This document shows, in pieces, positions 16,979 to 26,150 of a stretch of DNA of 64,000 nucleotides. Source of the DNA: Parafrankia discariae (GTDB lineage Bacteria > Actinomycetota > Actinomycetes > Frankiales > Frankiaceae); the NCBI RefSeq assembly GCF_000373365.1, contig NZ_KB891102.1, positions 203,632 through 267,631 of the forward strand. Reading direction: 5' to 3'. The position numbers and the translations under genes were made by a program. The notes beneath the pieces were generated by a model that saw nothing but the letters and a program-made list of their open reading frames with translations, ran no database searches and was not told the DNA's origin. Positions within the stretch are counted from its first letter, which is position 1; every line of letters starts with the position of its first letter.

Positions 16979-17754
16979 AGCCCGGTCGCCTTGTAGAGCG
17001 CCCCCACCTCATGCCGGGTGAGATGGCGGGCCCGGCCGGCCCGCAGCGTGCCGAGCGTCACCGGGCCGAACGAGACCCGGACGAGGCGGTGCACCGGGTG
17101 CCCCACGGCCTCCATCATGCGGCGCACCACGTGCTTGCGGCCCTCGTGCAGGGTCAGTTCCATCATGACCCGGGACGCGGCGATGTCGACGATCCGGGCG
17201 GCGTCGACCGACACGGGGCCGTCCTCCAGGGTGACCCCCGAGCGCAGCCGGCGTGGGACGTCGCGGCGGACCGGGCCGCTGATCTCGACCAGGTAGGTCT
17301 TCGGCACGCCGAAGGACGGGTGGGTGAGCCGGTGGGCGAGATCGCCGTCGTTGGTGACGAGCAGCAGGCCCTCGCTGTCGCCGTCCAGCCGGCCGACGTG
17401 GAACAGGCCGACGGAGCCGAACTCGGTGAGGAAGTCGGCGATGGTCGGCCGGCCGCGGTCGTCGGACATCGCCGACAGCACACCGCGCGGCTTGTTCAGC
17501 GCCAGGTGCACCAGCCCGGTGCGGGTGACGACCCGCTCGCCGTCGACCTCGATCACCGCCGTCTCCGGGTCGACCCGGCGGCCCTGCTCGCGGACCACCT
17601 CGCCGTCGACCCGGACGCGACCGGAGTCGATCAGTTCCTCGTTGTGCCGGCGGGAGCCGATGCCGGCGGAGGCCAGCACCTTCTGCAGGCGGATGCCCTC
17701 GGACGCCGGGTCCCGGTGGCGGGCGCCGGGGGACTCGGATTCGGTGCCGTTCAT
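16975..17754 (-). CDS. rluB: 23S rRNA pseudouridine synthase RluB-type
   Basis: 259 residues. An N-terminal S4 RNA-binding domain (IRLQKVLASAGIGSRR) is followed by the RsuA/RluB catalytic domain with GRLDGDSEGLLL, containing the catalytic aspartate, and KTYLVEI. RluB modifies U2605 of 23S rRNA in E. coli; the site here is inferred. The stop overlaps the tyrA start, and the upstream neighbour scpB overlaps in turn, so scpA-scpB-rluB-tyrA form a coupled operon. Confidence 0.93.
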   Translation of the reverse strand: MNGTESESPGARHRDPASEGIRLQKVLASAGIGSRRHNEELIDSGRVRVDGEVVREQGRRVDPETAVIEVDGERVVTRTGLVHLALNKPRGVLSAMSDDRGRPTIADFLTEFGSVGLFHVGRLDGDSEGLLLVTNDGDLAHRLTHPSFGVPKTYLVEISGPVRRDVPRRLRSGVTLEDGPVSVDAARIVDIAASRVMMELTLHEGRKHVVRRMMEAVGHPVHRLVRVSFGPVTLGTLRAGRARHLTRHEVGALYKATGL

Positions 17755-18458
17755 GACGCCACGATGTCATCGACATCGTCCACACCCGGCAGCAGGGGTG
17801 CCAGCGGGGGCAGTTCGTCCAGGTCGCGCAGGCCCATGCGTTCCAGGAAGTAGTCGGTGGTGCGGTACAGGATGGCTCCCGACTCGTGGTCGTGGCCGCA
17901 TTCCTCGACGAGGTTGCGGGCGGTGAGGGTGCGGATGACGCCGTCGGCCGAGACCCCGCGCACCGCGGAGATCCGGCCACGGCTGACCGGCTGCTGGTAG
18001 GCGACGATCGCCAGCGTCTCCAGCGCGGCCTGGGAGAGACGGGCGGACTGGCCGGCCAGCACGAAGCGCTCGACCCACGGCGCGCACTCGTCGGCCGTGT
18101 ACAGCCGCCAGCCCCGGCCGACGTGGCGCAGCCGGAAGCCGCGCCCGTCCCGCTCGTACTGCGCGGCGAGCTCGGCGAGCAGCGCCTCGACCCGCCGGGC
18201 CGGGATGTCGAGCGCGGTGGCGAACTCGGCCACGCCGACCGGGTGCTCCGCCACGGTCAGGACGGCCTCGACGAGCGCGCTGTCGGACGGCCGGTCGCCC
18301 GCGGGCGGAGCCGACGATACCCGCGGGCCCGGCGACCGGGGCGCGGGAACCGCCCCCGCCGATCCGTTCGGGCCGGCGGACGTGCCCGTGCCGGTGGGCC
18401 CGTCGGTGCCGGCCGAGCCGGCGGCGCCGACCGGCCCGTTGGTGGAATCAGCACTCAC
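17751..18458 (-). CDS. scpB: Segregation and condensation protein B
   Basis: 235 residues. After ~50 Gly/Pro/Ser-rich residues comes the double winged-helix ScpB core with LVEAVLTVAEHPV, LARLSQAALETLAIVAYQQPVSR, and TTDYFLERMGL near the end. ScpB forms the kite subunits of the SMC condensin complex with ScpA. Four-base overlaps with scpA and rluB indicate tight co-expression. SMC itself is not in this window. Confidence 0.94.
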   Translation of the reverse strand: MSADSTNGPVGAAGSAGTDGPTGTGTSAGPNGSAGAVPAPRSPGPRVSSAPPAGDRPSDSALVEAVLTVAEHPVGVAEFATALDIPARRVEALLAELAAQYERDGRGFRLRHVGRGWRLYTADECAPWVERFVLAGQSARLSQAALETLAIVAYQQPVSRGRISAVRGVSADGVIRTLTARNLVEECGHDHESGAILYRTTDYFLERMGLRDLDELPPLAPLLPGVDDVDDIVAS

Positions 18459-19546
18459 GTGGTCGGCCTCCTCGGTCGCCTCGGCCGGCGGCGGCCGTCG
18501 AGCGGATCGTCCTCGACTCCGGTGCCCTCGCCCGCTCCGGCACCCGTTCCCGCACCGGCGCTCCCCGCGGAGGCGGTGCCCGCCGGAGGCGCGAAGGGCT
18601 CGTCCGGCTCGTCCTCGCCGGAGTAGAGCGAGGCACCGACCGGACGGTCGTCGTCCTCCGGGCGGGCGACCCAGCGGACGATGAGCTCACCGAGCGGGCG
18701 CTCCTGCTCGAAGACGATCCGGCCCTCCCGGAACAGCTCCAGCAGGGCCAGGAAGCGCGCGACGACCTCGATCGTCTCGGCCAGGCCCGCGCACAGCGCG
18801 GTGAACGACGCGGCACCCAGCTCCCGCAGCATCCCGATCACCGCGATCATGTGCTCGCGGACGCTGACCCGGGGCAGGTGGACGTGGTCGGTGGCGACCT
18901 GCGGGGGCAGCGGCGGCTCACGCAGCCGGGCGGCGAGCGCGGCGAGCTCGGACGGCCCGATGCTGATCTGCACCTCGGGCAGCGCGGCGGCGTAGCGCGG
19001 CTCCAGCGGCACCGCCCGGGGGACGAACCTCGACTCCAGCGCCATCATCGCGGTGAAGATCGCGGCGGCCTCCTTGTACGCCCGGTACTGGAGCAGCCGG
19101 GCGAACAGCAGGTCACGGGCCTCCAGCAGAGCGAGGTCCTCGGCCTCGTCGGCGGAGATCGCGCCGGGCAGCAGGCGGGCGGCCTTCAGGTCGAGCAGCG
19201 TCGCCGCGATCACCAGGAACTCGGTGGCCTGACCGAGGTCGAAGTGCTTGCCCAGCCGTCTGATGTGCGCGACGAACTCGTCGGTCACCTGGGACAGCGC
19301 CACCTCGGTGACGTCCAGCCGATGCTTGGCGATCAGCGAGAGCAGCAGGTCGAAGGGGCCGGAGAAGTTCTCCAGTTCGACGACGAACGGCTCGGTGCGC
19401 CCACCGCGCGCGGTCGGCACGGCCTTCGCGGAGGGCTCCCCGCGCCCGGTCGACCCGGAAGCCGCCGGTTCAGCCACCGCCGGGTCGGCCACCGCCGGGC
19501 CGAGCACGCCCACGCCGGTGGCCGTGTCTGTCCCGGACGAGCTCAT
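18455..19546 (-). CDS. scpA: Segregation and condensation protein A (kleisin)
   Basis: 363 residues. An N-terminal extension precedes the kleisin N-domain (FSGPFDLLLSLIAKHRLDVTEVALSQVTDEF). A helical middle contains ATLLDLKAARLLPG, and a C-terminal winged helix has TFTALCAG-like and FLALLELFREGRI motifs. It bridges the SMC heads together with ScpB. The C-terminal 50 residues are low complexity (Gly/Ala). ATG start 69 bases after the membrane protein gene's stop. Confidence 0.93.
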   Translation of the reverse strand: MSSSGTDTATGVGVLGPAVADPAVAEPAASGSTGRGEPSAKAVPTARGGRTEPFVVELENFSGPFDLLLSLIAKHRLDVTEVALSQVTDEFVAHIRRLGKHFDLGQATEFLVIAATLLDLKAARLLPGAISADEAEDLALLEARDLLFARLLQYRAYKEAAAIFTAMMALESRFVPRAVPLEPRYAAALPEVQISIGPSELAALAARLREPPLPPQVATDHVHLPRVSVREHMIAVIGMLRELGAASFTALCAGLAETIEVVARFLALLELFREGRIVFEQERPLGELIVRWVARPEDDDRPVGASLYSGEDEPDEPFAPPAGTASAGSAGAGTGAGAGEGTGVEDDPLDGRRRPRRPRRPTT

Positions 19547-19615
19547 ACGGACACGTTACGCCCTGTGACGTATCGTCCCGACGTGCGCACCGGACGCATC
19601 CACCAGGGCGTCCGG

Positions 19616-20305
19616 CTACGGCAGCTCCATCCCGATCAGGGAGCCCAGGCCGCGGGTGAGCGGCCAGATCAACTGGCCGATCACCGACGGGAACCCGGGG
19701 AACAGCACCGGAAGAATGATCACCGCAAGGATGATCACCACCCCGAGGTTGCCCTCGGTGAGCTTGTAGTTCGCCTTGCGCCAGCCCTCGGACTGCGGGC
19801 CGAGCAGGAACAGGATGCGCCCGCCGTCCGTCGGCGGCACCGGGACCAGGCTGAGGATGCACAGCGACCCGAAGGTGATCGCCATCCACAGCAGCAGCTC
19901 CACCGAGAAGGTGCCGCCGACGATCTCGGCCGCCCGGTCACCGGTGTCGATCACCGCGCGCCGGGTGAGCGCGCGGGCGCCGGCGAGCGACGCGAGCGCG
20001 AGCAGCGCGTAGGAGAGCGGACCCGCGAGCAGGGCGGCGGCCACGTGGAAACGGCGCTTGCGCCAGACGTCGTTCATCCGGATCGGCTCCGCCCACCCGA
20101 CCCCGCCGATGAGCACGCCGACCCAGCTGAACGGGCTGATCCGCTGAGTGCCCACCCCGGCGGTCAGCCGCCCGGAGCGCCTCGGGATCGGGTCGCGGGC
20201 CAGCCGGGCCGCGAGGATCTGCGCGCCGTCGTGGACGACGATGCCGATGACGAAGGCGAGCACGATCCCGAGCAGCGCCGCGGGCTCGGCAAGGTGAAAC
20301 AGCAC
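19616..20305 (-). CDS. M50 (site-2 protease)-like membrane protein with degenerate active site
   Basis: 229 residues and about five transmembrane helices. Position and overall fold match the M50 family protein between parA and scpA in other actinobacteria. The zinc motif HExxH is degenerate: residues 25-29 read HDGAQ, so both the catalytic Glu and the second His are replaced. The second-half motif survives as PVPPTDGGRI (~153-162). Proteolysis therefore seems unlikely, and a structural or regulatory role is possible. It has its own start without overlap. Confidence 0.78.
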   Translation of the reverse strand: MLFHLAEPAALLGIVLAFVIGIVVHDGAQILAARLARDPIPRRSGRLTAGVGTQRISPFSWVGVLIGGVGWAEPIRMNDVWRKRRFHVAAALLAGPLSYALLALASLAGARALTRRAVIDTGDRAAEIVGGTFSVELLLWMAITFGSLCILSLVPVPPTDGGRILFLLGPQSEGWRKANYKLTEGNLGVVIILAVIILPVLFPGFPSVIGQLIWPLTRGLGSLIGMELP

Positions 20306-20434
20306 GGCTTGTCGTCCGTCCCCGATCCGTCGTCCTACCCGAGACCCGCCGACCGGGTCCCGCTGCGCCTGCCGGCCCGCCGGCTGGCCGGCCCGCCGGC
20401 TGGCCGAGAGGTCAGCCGGGCGGGCCGGCCCGGG

Positions 20435-21442
20435 TCACCCGACCGCGGGCGGCGTCGCGTAGCGCGCCATGAGCTCCCGGGCCAGCCGACGGTATCCGGC
20501 CGCACCGACGGAGGTCGGCGCGTAGGTCGTGATCGGTTCCCCGGCCACGGTGGTCTCCGGGAACCGTACCGTCCGGTTGATCACCGTGTGGAAGACCTCG
20601 TCGGGAAACCGCTCGACGACCCGGGCGAGCACCTCGCGGGCGTGCAGGGTACGGGCGTCGTACATGGTCGCCAGGATGCCCGCGAGTTCCAGGCGGGAGT
20701 TCAGCCGCTCGCGCACCTTGTCGATGGTCTGCAGGAGCAGCGCCACCCCGCGCAGCGCGAAGTACTCGCACTCCAGCGGGACCATGACGGCGTCGGCGGC
20801 CGTGAGGGCGTTGACCGTGAGCAGGCCCAGCGACGGCTGGCAGTCGATGAGGATGACGTCGTAGACGTCCATCACCGGGGCGAGGGTGCGGGCCAGGCTG
20901 TGCTCGCGGCCGACCTCGGTGACCAGCAGCACCTCGGCGGCCGAGAGGTCGATGTTGCTGGGCAGCAGATCGAGGTTCTCGACCTGGGTCTCGACGATGG
21001 TGTCCTGGATGTCCGCGTCGCCGCCGAGCAGCAGATCGTGCACGGTGACGTCGAACTGCATCGGGTTGATGCCCAGGCCCACCGAGAGCGCGCCCTGGGG
21101 GTCGAAGTCGACGAGCAGCACCCGCCGGCCGTACTCGGCGAGCGCGGCGCCCAGATTGATCGTGCTCGTGGTCTTGCCTACGCCACCCTTCTGGTTGCAC
21201 ATGGCGACGACCCACGCGGGGCCGTGTGTGGTCAGCGGAGCCGGGACGGGGAACACCGGCATCGGGCGGCCGGTCGGACCGGGCTTGCCGACGCCCTCGT
21301 CGGGTTCCTCGCCCCCGACCTCAAGCCGGCCGTCCTCGGACAGGCGGGGCTCGCCGACCGTCACCTCACCGTAGTAGCGGCGGCCCGGCGGACCGGAAAC
21401 CGCGGCGGAGTCGGAACGGACCACGGTGTACCTGCTCCTCAC
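20435..21442 (-). CDS. parA: Chromosome-partitioning ATPase ParA/Soj family
   Basis: 335 residues. An unstructured N-terminus (~85 residues) precedes the deviant Walker A motif NQKGGVGKTTSTINLG, then VLLVDFDPQGALSVGLG and LIDCQPSLGLLTVNAL. This is the ParA-type copy that accompanies scpA/scpB (like Rv1708), not the oriC-linked one. The GTG start at 21442 overlaps an upstream stop in GTGA; GTG 21424 with AGGAG upstream is a good alternative. Confidence 0.92.
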   Translation of the reverse strand: MRSRYTVVRSDSAAVSGPPGRRYYGEVTVGEPRLSEDGRLEVGGEEPDEGVGKPGPTGRPMPVFPVPAPLTTHGPAWVVAMCNQKGGVGKTTSTINLGAALAEYGRRVLLVDFDPQGALSVGLGINPMQFDVTVHDLLLGGDADIQDTIVETQVENLDLLPSNIDLSAAEVLLVTEVGREHSLARTLAPVMDVYDVILIDCQPSLGLLTVNALTAADAVMVPLECEYFALRGVALLLQTIDKVRERLNSRLELAGILATMYDARTLHAREVLARVVERFPDEVFHTVINRTVRFPETTVAGEPITTYAPTSVGAAGYRRLARELMARYATPPAVG

Positions 21443-21687
21443 GACTGCTCGGACAGTCCCTGCGCGAATGTCTCTGGTTCGGGTGCCTCTGCTCCGGGTG
21501 CCTCAGCGTCGGGTGCGTCCGCATCGGCTGATACCGCGTCAGCTGTTACTGCGTCGGCTGTTACTGCTTCCCGGCGGAGGTCTCCTCCTGTGACGAGCAG
21601 AAACGGACCGGTTGGAGCGTACCGACTTGGACCCGGTATCGGTGGCCTCGGGGCCCGCCAGTCGGCGTGTCGCGTTCCTCGCCTCAT
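21439..21687 (-). CDS. Possible small acidic-repeat protein coupled to parA
   Basis: 82-residue open frame whose TGA overlaps the longest parA start (GTGA). The C-terminal half is a degenerate Asp/Ala repeat (TADAVTADAVSADA). No ribosome site is visible before its ATG and I recognise no family. The frame may be fortuitous, with the repeat simply being a tandem DNA repeat upstream of parA. Confidence 0.2.
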   Translation of the reverse strand: MRRGTRHADWRAPRPPIPGPSRYAPTGPFLLVTGGDLRREAVTADAVTADAVSADADAPDAEAPGAEAPEPETFAQGLSEQS

Positions 21688-21996
21688 GTGTGACTCGAAC
21701 TTCGGTGCCCACCCGGCGCGTTTCGCGGTGATATCTGCGGTACTTCATCCTGCGCTCCAGGTACCCGTCATGCACGCCGACGCGCGGCCGAACACAGATT
21801 CGACCCGCGCGCAGCCGCCGGGCCGACGCCGCGGGCACAGCGCCGCTCCCCCGTCACCCGGCGGGACCCGGTTACCGCCGGGACCCGGTTACCCGCCGAC
21901 ATTGCGGTGAGATGACGGTCGGGTGTTGGCTGACGTCCAGATGAGCCGGTGGTGACACGGCGATGTGGTTACCCGGCGACGGTGAAAGGGAGTGCC
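21688..21996. other. Intergenic region before the alcohol dehydrogenase, with a 17-bp tandem repeat
   Basis: About 310 bases between the divergent parA side and the plus-strand dehydrogenase. Two tandem copies of CGGGACCCGGTTACCGC lie at 21862-21895, followed by a related GGTTACCCGGCG at 21967. This region should hold the dehydrogenase promoter, and the repeats are possible binding sites. Confidence 0.35.
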
Positions 21997-23097
21997 ATGA
22001 CGGATGGCCCGCAGGCAGTGACGGTGGAGGCGGTCGTCGCGGTCGAGAAGGGCGCGCCGGTGGCGCTGACGCGGATCGTCGTGCCCCCGCCGGGCCCCGG
22101 GGAGGCCCGGGTCCGGGTGCAGGCGTGCGGGGTGTGCCACACCGACCTGCACTACCGCGAGGGCGCGATCAACGACGACTACCCCTTCCTGCTCGGCCAC
22201 GAGGCGGCCGGGACGGTCGAGGCCGTCGGCGAGGGGGTCACCTCGGTCGCCCCGGGTGACTACGTGGTGCTGGCCTGGCGGGCGCCGTGCGGGACGTGCC
22301 GGTCGTGCCTGCGCGGAGCGCCCTGGTACTGCTTCGACTCCCGCAACGCCGTCAACCCGATGACCCTGCAGGACGGCACCCCGCTCGCCCCCGCGCTGGG
22401 CATCGGCGCCTTCACGCCGCTGACGCTGGTGGCCGCCGGGCAGTGCGTCAAGGTCGACCCGGCCGTCCCGCCGCAGGCCGCGGGCCTGATCGGCTGCGGG
22501 GTCATGGCCGGCTTCGGCGCCGCGGTGAACACCGGACGGGTCACCCGCGGGGAGACGGTCGCGGTCTTCGGCTGCGGCGGGGTCGGCGACGCGGCCATCG
22601 CCGGCGCGTCGGTCGCCGGCGCGCGCCGGATAATCGCCGTGGACGTGGACGACCGCAAACTCGAGTGGGCCCGCGGGTTCGGCGCGACCGACGTGGTGAA
22701 CTCCCGGAGCGTGGACCCGGTGGAGGCCGTGCGGGCGCTGACCGGCGGCAACGGGGCGGACGTCGTGATCGAGGCGGTCGGCCGGCCCGAGACCTACCGG
22801 CAGGCCTTCTTCTCCCGCGACCTGGCCGGGCGGCTGGTGCTCGTCGGCGTGCCCGACCCGTCGATGACCGTCGAGCTGCCGCTCATCGAGGTGTTCAGCC
22901 GTGGCGGTTCGCTGGCGTCGTCCTGGTACGGCGACTGCCTCCCGACCAGGGATTTCCCGATCATCATCGACCTGCACCGCGGCGGCCGGCTCGACCTGGC
23001 CGCGTTCGTCACCGAGACGGTCGGCATCGGCGACGTCGAGCGGGCGTTCGAGCGGATGCGGCGCGGTGACGTGCTGCGCAGCGTCGTCCTGATCTGA
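21997..23097 (+). CDS. Zn-dependent alcohol dehydrogenase, S-(hydroxymethyl)mycothiol dehydrogenase-like
   Basis: 366 residues. A GroES-like catalytic domain has [10 protein letters not shown] and GHEAAG, and a structural zinc cluster lies in the [10 protein letters not shown]...C stretch. A Rossmann domain follows with [14 protein letters not shown]. It closely follows the MscR pattern: NAD/mycothiol-dependent formaldehyde dehydrogenase, which also reduces S-nitrosomycothiol. ATG chosen with AAAGGGAG upstream. The next gene is an MBL-fold hydrolase, the same pair as Rv2259-Rv2260, which supports the mycothiol assignment. Confidence 0.88.
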   Translation: MTDGPQAVTVEAVVAVEKGAPVALTRIVVPPPGPGEARVRVQACGVCHTDLHYREGAINDDYPFLLGHEAAGTVEAVGEGVTSVAPGDYVVLAWRAPCGTCRSCLRGAPWYCFDSRNAVNPMTLQDGTPLAPALGIGAFTPLTLVAAGQCVKVDPAVPPQAAGLIGCGVMAGFGAAVNTGRVTRGETVAVFGCGGVGDAAIAGASVAGARRIIAVDVDDRKLEWARGFGATDVVNSRSVDPVEAVRALTGGNGADVVIEAVGRPETYRQAFFSRDLAGRLVLVGVPDPSMTVELPLIEVFSRGGSLASSWYGDCLPTRDFPIIIDLHRGGRLDLAAFVTETVGIGDVERAFERMRRGDVLRSVVLI

Positions 23098-23258
23098 GCG
23101 TGGCCCTGATCCGCGCGTCGTCCTGATCCTGGGCGCCCTCCCGTTCCGGTGAATCCGGACGGGTACGGCGGGCCGACGAGGTGCCTCGGGGGCAGGCCGG
23201 ACGGGTACGGTCGTGCCGGGTCGGCCGGTGCACGAACCGGCGCGGAGAGGAGTTCCCT

Positions 23259-23906
23259 GTGGCGGTCAGCGGCGGTCAACGGATCGATCGGGTGATCACC
23301 CGCGGCGACTTCACCCTCGACGGCCAGTCGTTCACCGTCGACAACAACGTGTGGCTCGTCGGCGACGAGCGGTCGGTGGTCGTCGTCGACGCGGCGCACG
23401 ACCCGTCCGTCATCGAGGCGGCGGTGGACGGCCGGCGGGTGTCGCTGATCATCGCGACGCACGGCCACAACGACCACATCAACGCGGCCGCCGAGCTGGC
23501 CGACCGGGTGCGCGCCCCGATCGCGCTGCACCCGGCCGACGCGGCGCTGTGGCGGCAGGTCTACCCCGAGCGAGGGCCGGACGAGGCGCTGCGTGACGGC
23601 CAGGTGATCCCGATCCCGGGCGGTTCCCTGCGCGTGCTGCACACCCCCGGCCACTCCCCGGGCGGCGTCAGCCTGTTCGGGGAGATCAACGGCGACCCCG
23701 TGCTCTTCAGCGGGGACACCCTGTTCCGCGGCGGCCCGGGGGCGACCGGCCGGTCGTTCTCCGACTTCCCGACCATCCTGGCGTCCATCCGGGCGAAGCT
23801 GCTCACCCTGCCCTCCGGAACGGTCGTGCACACCGGCCACGGCGACGACACGACCGTCGGCGAGGAAGCCGTGGACTACGACGACTGGGTACGCCGCGGC
23901 CACTGA
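23259..23906 (+). CDS. MBL-fold metallo-hydrolase
   Basis: 215 residues. Zinc-binding motif THGHNDHIN (His68, His70, Asp72, His73), then HTPGHSPGGVSL, FSGDTLF and a terminal HTGHGD. This is the glyoxalase II-like fold. Standing 161 bases after the mycothiol dehydrogenase, it may hydrolyse the thioester or formyl-mycothiol product of formaldehyde oxidation; that is inference from the conserved pairing. GTG start with AGGAG upstream. Confidence 0.88.
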   Translation: MAVSGGQRIDRVITRGDFTLDGQSFTVDNNVWLVGDERSVVVVDAAHDPSVIEAAVDGRRVSLIIATHGHNDHINAAAELADRVRAPIALHPADAALWRQVYPERGPDEALRDGQVIPIPGGSLRVLHTPGHSPGGVSLFGEINGDPVLFSGDTLFRGGPGATGRSFSDFPTILASIRAKLLTLPSGTVVHTGHGDDTTVGEEAVDYDDWVRRGH

Positions 23907-24018
23907 CCGCCACTGGTCGGCCGGCAGTCCCGGGCGACCCGTTTCCGGAGCTATTCCGGTGCCGTCGATCACCGTGCGGGGACTGTTCCCGCGCGATTTC
24001 CCGCCGGGACTCGCGACA

Positions 24019-24088
24019 GATCAGAGTCGGGATCAGAGTCTCGATGAGAGTCGGGACGAGAGTCGATCAAAGCCGGGATCAGATCAGC
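24019..24088. repeat. 12-bp tandem repeat array
   Basis: Six imperfect head-to-tail units of GATCAGAGTCGG; one unit is shortened to 10 bases. It lies between two convergent genes and is non-coding. Confidence 0.75.
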
Positions 24089-24233
24089 GTTCAGGTGCCT
24101 TCAGGCGCCGTATCCGCCGGGCTGAGCGCCTTCGTATTCATCCGGGCATCACCGGTGACGAAACGCCGGTCGGCGCGAACCCGAAGCCCACTGAAACCGG
24201 GCAGATCACGATGGCCGGCGAAAGCCGGGCGGC

Positions 24234-24728
24234 TCAGGCGGCGCGGTCCTCCCGACGGAACTGGCGCAGCTGCCGGCGCAGCCTGATCTGCGGGATCACG
24301 CCGATCAGGAGCCCGACCAGCAACCCCGCCGCGGCGGAGGCGGCCAGCGCGGCGGCCACCGACATCACCTGTGTCGACCCGAACAGCCAGATACTCACCC
24401 GCTGGTCGTTCTTCACCACGAACACGATGACCGCGATCGCGATCAGCAGCACCAGCACGGTGATCGCGTAGGTCGAGTAGGCGACGCCCCGGCGGCCGGG
24501 CCGGCCGGGCCCACCGCCGGTGGGCCCGGTACCGGGCCCGGGCGCGCCGGGAACCGTTCCGGGCGCGGCCGGCGCGACTGCGCCGGGCGCCACCGGAACC
24601 ACACCGGCTGGTGGATACGCCCCCGGGGCGGAGCTCGGCGGGCCACCGACCGGAACGCCCGCGGCCGGTCCGGCGGTCACCGGTCGCGGCTGCTCGCCTC
24701 CGCCACCTGGCTGCTGTGGTGCCGTCAT
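24234..24728 (-). CDS. LapA-domain membrane protein (DUF1049)
   Basis: 164 residues. A Pro/Gly/Ala-rich cytoplasmic tail (~80 residues) is followed by two transmembrane helices (YAITVLVLLIAIAVIVFVVK and a second after the WLFGST strand) and a basic C-terminus (RLRRQLRQFRRE). This is the LapA/DUF1049 layout, where E. coli LapA assists lipopolysaccharide assembly. In a monoderm actinobacterium the role is unknown. ATG start; divergent from rnpB. Confidence 0.83.
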   Translation of the reverse strand: MTAPQQPGGGGEQPRPVTAGPAAGVPVGGPPSSAPGAYPPAGVVPVAPGAVAPAAPGTVPGAPGPGTGPTGGGPGRPGRRGVAYSTYAITVLVLLIAIAVIVFVVKNDQRVSIWLFGSTQVMSVAAALAASAAAGLLVGLLIGVIPQIRLRRQLRQFRREDRAA

Positions 24729-24843
24729 CGCCCGCCCCCTGCCCGTCCCCGATATCTGTGGGCCGCGCGGCCCCGGAGTCGCCCCCGGGCCGCCGCGCCC
24801 CGTGCCCGAAGTCTAGGACGGCCGGTGCCATATGCTGAACAGC

Positions 24844-25265
<422 letters not shown>

Positions 25266-25269
25266 CCCA

Positions 25270-25292
25270 CCCCCGCCGACCCGCAGCGGGGG
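25270..25292. terminator. Possible terminator after rnpB
   Basis: CCCCCGC...GCGGGGG, a 7-bp stem with a 9-base loop, between the rnpB end and the convergent integrase stop. There is no T-run. Confidence 0.45.
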
Positions 25293-25293
25293 T

Positions 25294-25600
25294 TCAGCCG
25301 CCCACCCCGGGCCGTTCCTGGCCCATCTCAGCCAGAAGGGCCGTCCCCAGCACCGCGGCCACGGCGGTCCGGGTGGCGTCCGCCGCGTCGGGCCAGAGAT
25401 GACCGTACGTATCCAGCGTCTCCATCGCGCTCTTGTGGCCAAGCCGGGCCTGGCCGACCCTCACGTTCTCGCCCGCGAAGATCAGCAAGCGCGCGTAGTA
25501 GTGCCGGAGCTCGTGGAAGTCGACGCCGGTCGCACGCTCGGTGTACTCGCCGTAACCGGTCAGGCGCTTTTCTGATCTTGGATTAGCTGGTTGCGGGTGT
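25294..25600 (-). pseudogene. Tyrosine recombinase/integrase, C-terminal fragment
   Basis: About 95 residues of the catalytic domain remain: HELRHYYARLL (the H-x-x-R box), LGHKS (the second histidine) and DTYGHLW with the nucleophilic tyrosine. The N-terminal DNA-binding domain and the first catalytic arginine are gone, replaced at about 25600 by the IS66 remnant. It points toward rnpB and ends 28 bases from its 3' end, the usual position for an integrase that targets an RNA gene. Confidence 0.85.
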
Positions 25601-25604
25601 CCAT

Positions 25605-26059
25605 CACGCGCGGGCGTAGCTCGAGCAGGTCGGACACCGGCCGGTGTTCGGTCCGGGTCACCGGCTGGCCCGCCAGCGACGTCCCGCCCCCTGCGCACGG
25701 CCCCGGCTCATACCGCACACGCACGTCAGGATCGGTGACCATCCGCAGCGTCGATCCCGGATGCCCGCCTGCCCACCGGGCCGCCGGCCGGTCTTCTTCC
25801 GCAGCGACTTCGGCGCGGGTTTCGCCAGCCCGTCCGACCTCGGTGGCTTCGCCGAGTTCCGCGACGTCTTCGCGACCCGCGGCTCCAACTCGGCGATCCG
25901 CGCCCGAGCCTGTTCCAACTCGGCCCGCGACCGCGCGATCAGGCCCGCCCGCTCCACCACCAGCGCCGCGAGCTCGTCCTACGACGGCACCGGCGACGCG
26001 GGCGACGCGGGCGGATCATCGGACGCACCCGGACCCTGCGATCCGATCAACCGTGCCAC
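25605..26059 (-). pseudogene. IS66-family transposase (tnpC), N-terminal remnant
   Basis: The IS66 N-terminal pattern is clear: a coiled segment, then KTSRNSAKPPRSDGLAKP, KPAPKSLRKKTGRRPGG, and in a second frame GSTLRMVTDPDVRVRYEPG, CAG.GTSLAG and ELRPRV. It is broken three ways. An in-frame TAG lies at 25979-25981 ahead of DELAAL, a frameshift at about 25765 falls within the GGQ-GHPG region, and the protein is truncated near 25605, where integrase sequence begins. A GTG at 26059 is the likely original start. Confidence 0.85.
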
Positions 26060-26150
26060 ACCAACGCCCCAGGACCATCAAGCCATCAAAGAGTCCCCGC
26101 CAGCCGGGGAACCAAAAACAAACGACCTACGAGAGCTGACCGGTACCACG

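Noticed and set aside
18851-21910. 1019-codon open frame on the plus strand across scpA, the M50-like gene and parA
   Set aside because: It is antisense to three well-supported genes and has Arg/Gly/Ala composition typical of high-GC shadow frames.
24000-24090. CRISPR array at the 12-bp repeats
   Set aside because: Units are contiguous with no spacers, and no cas gene is in the window.
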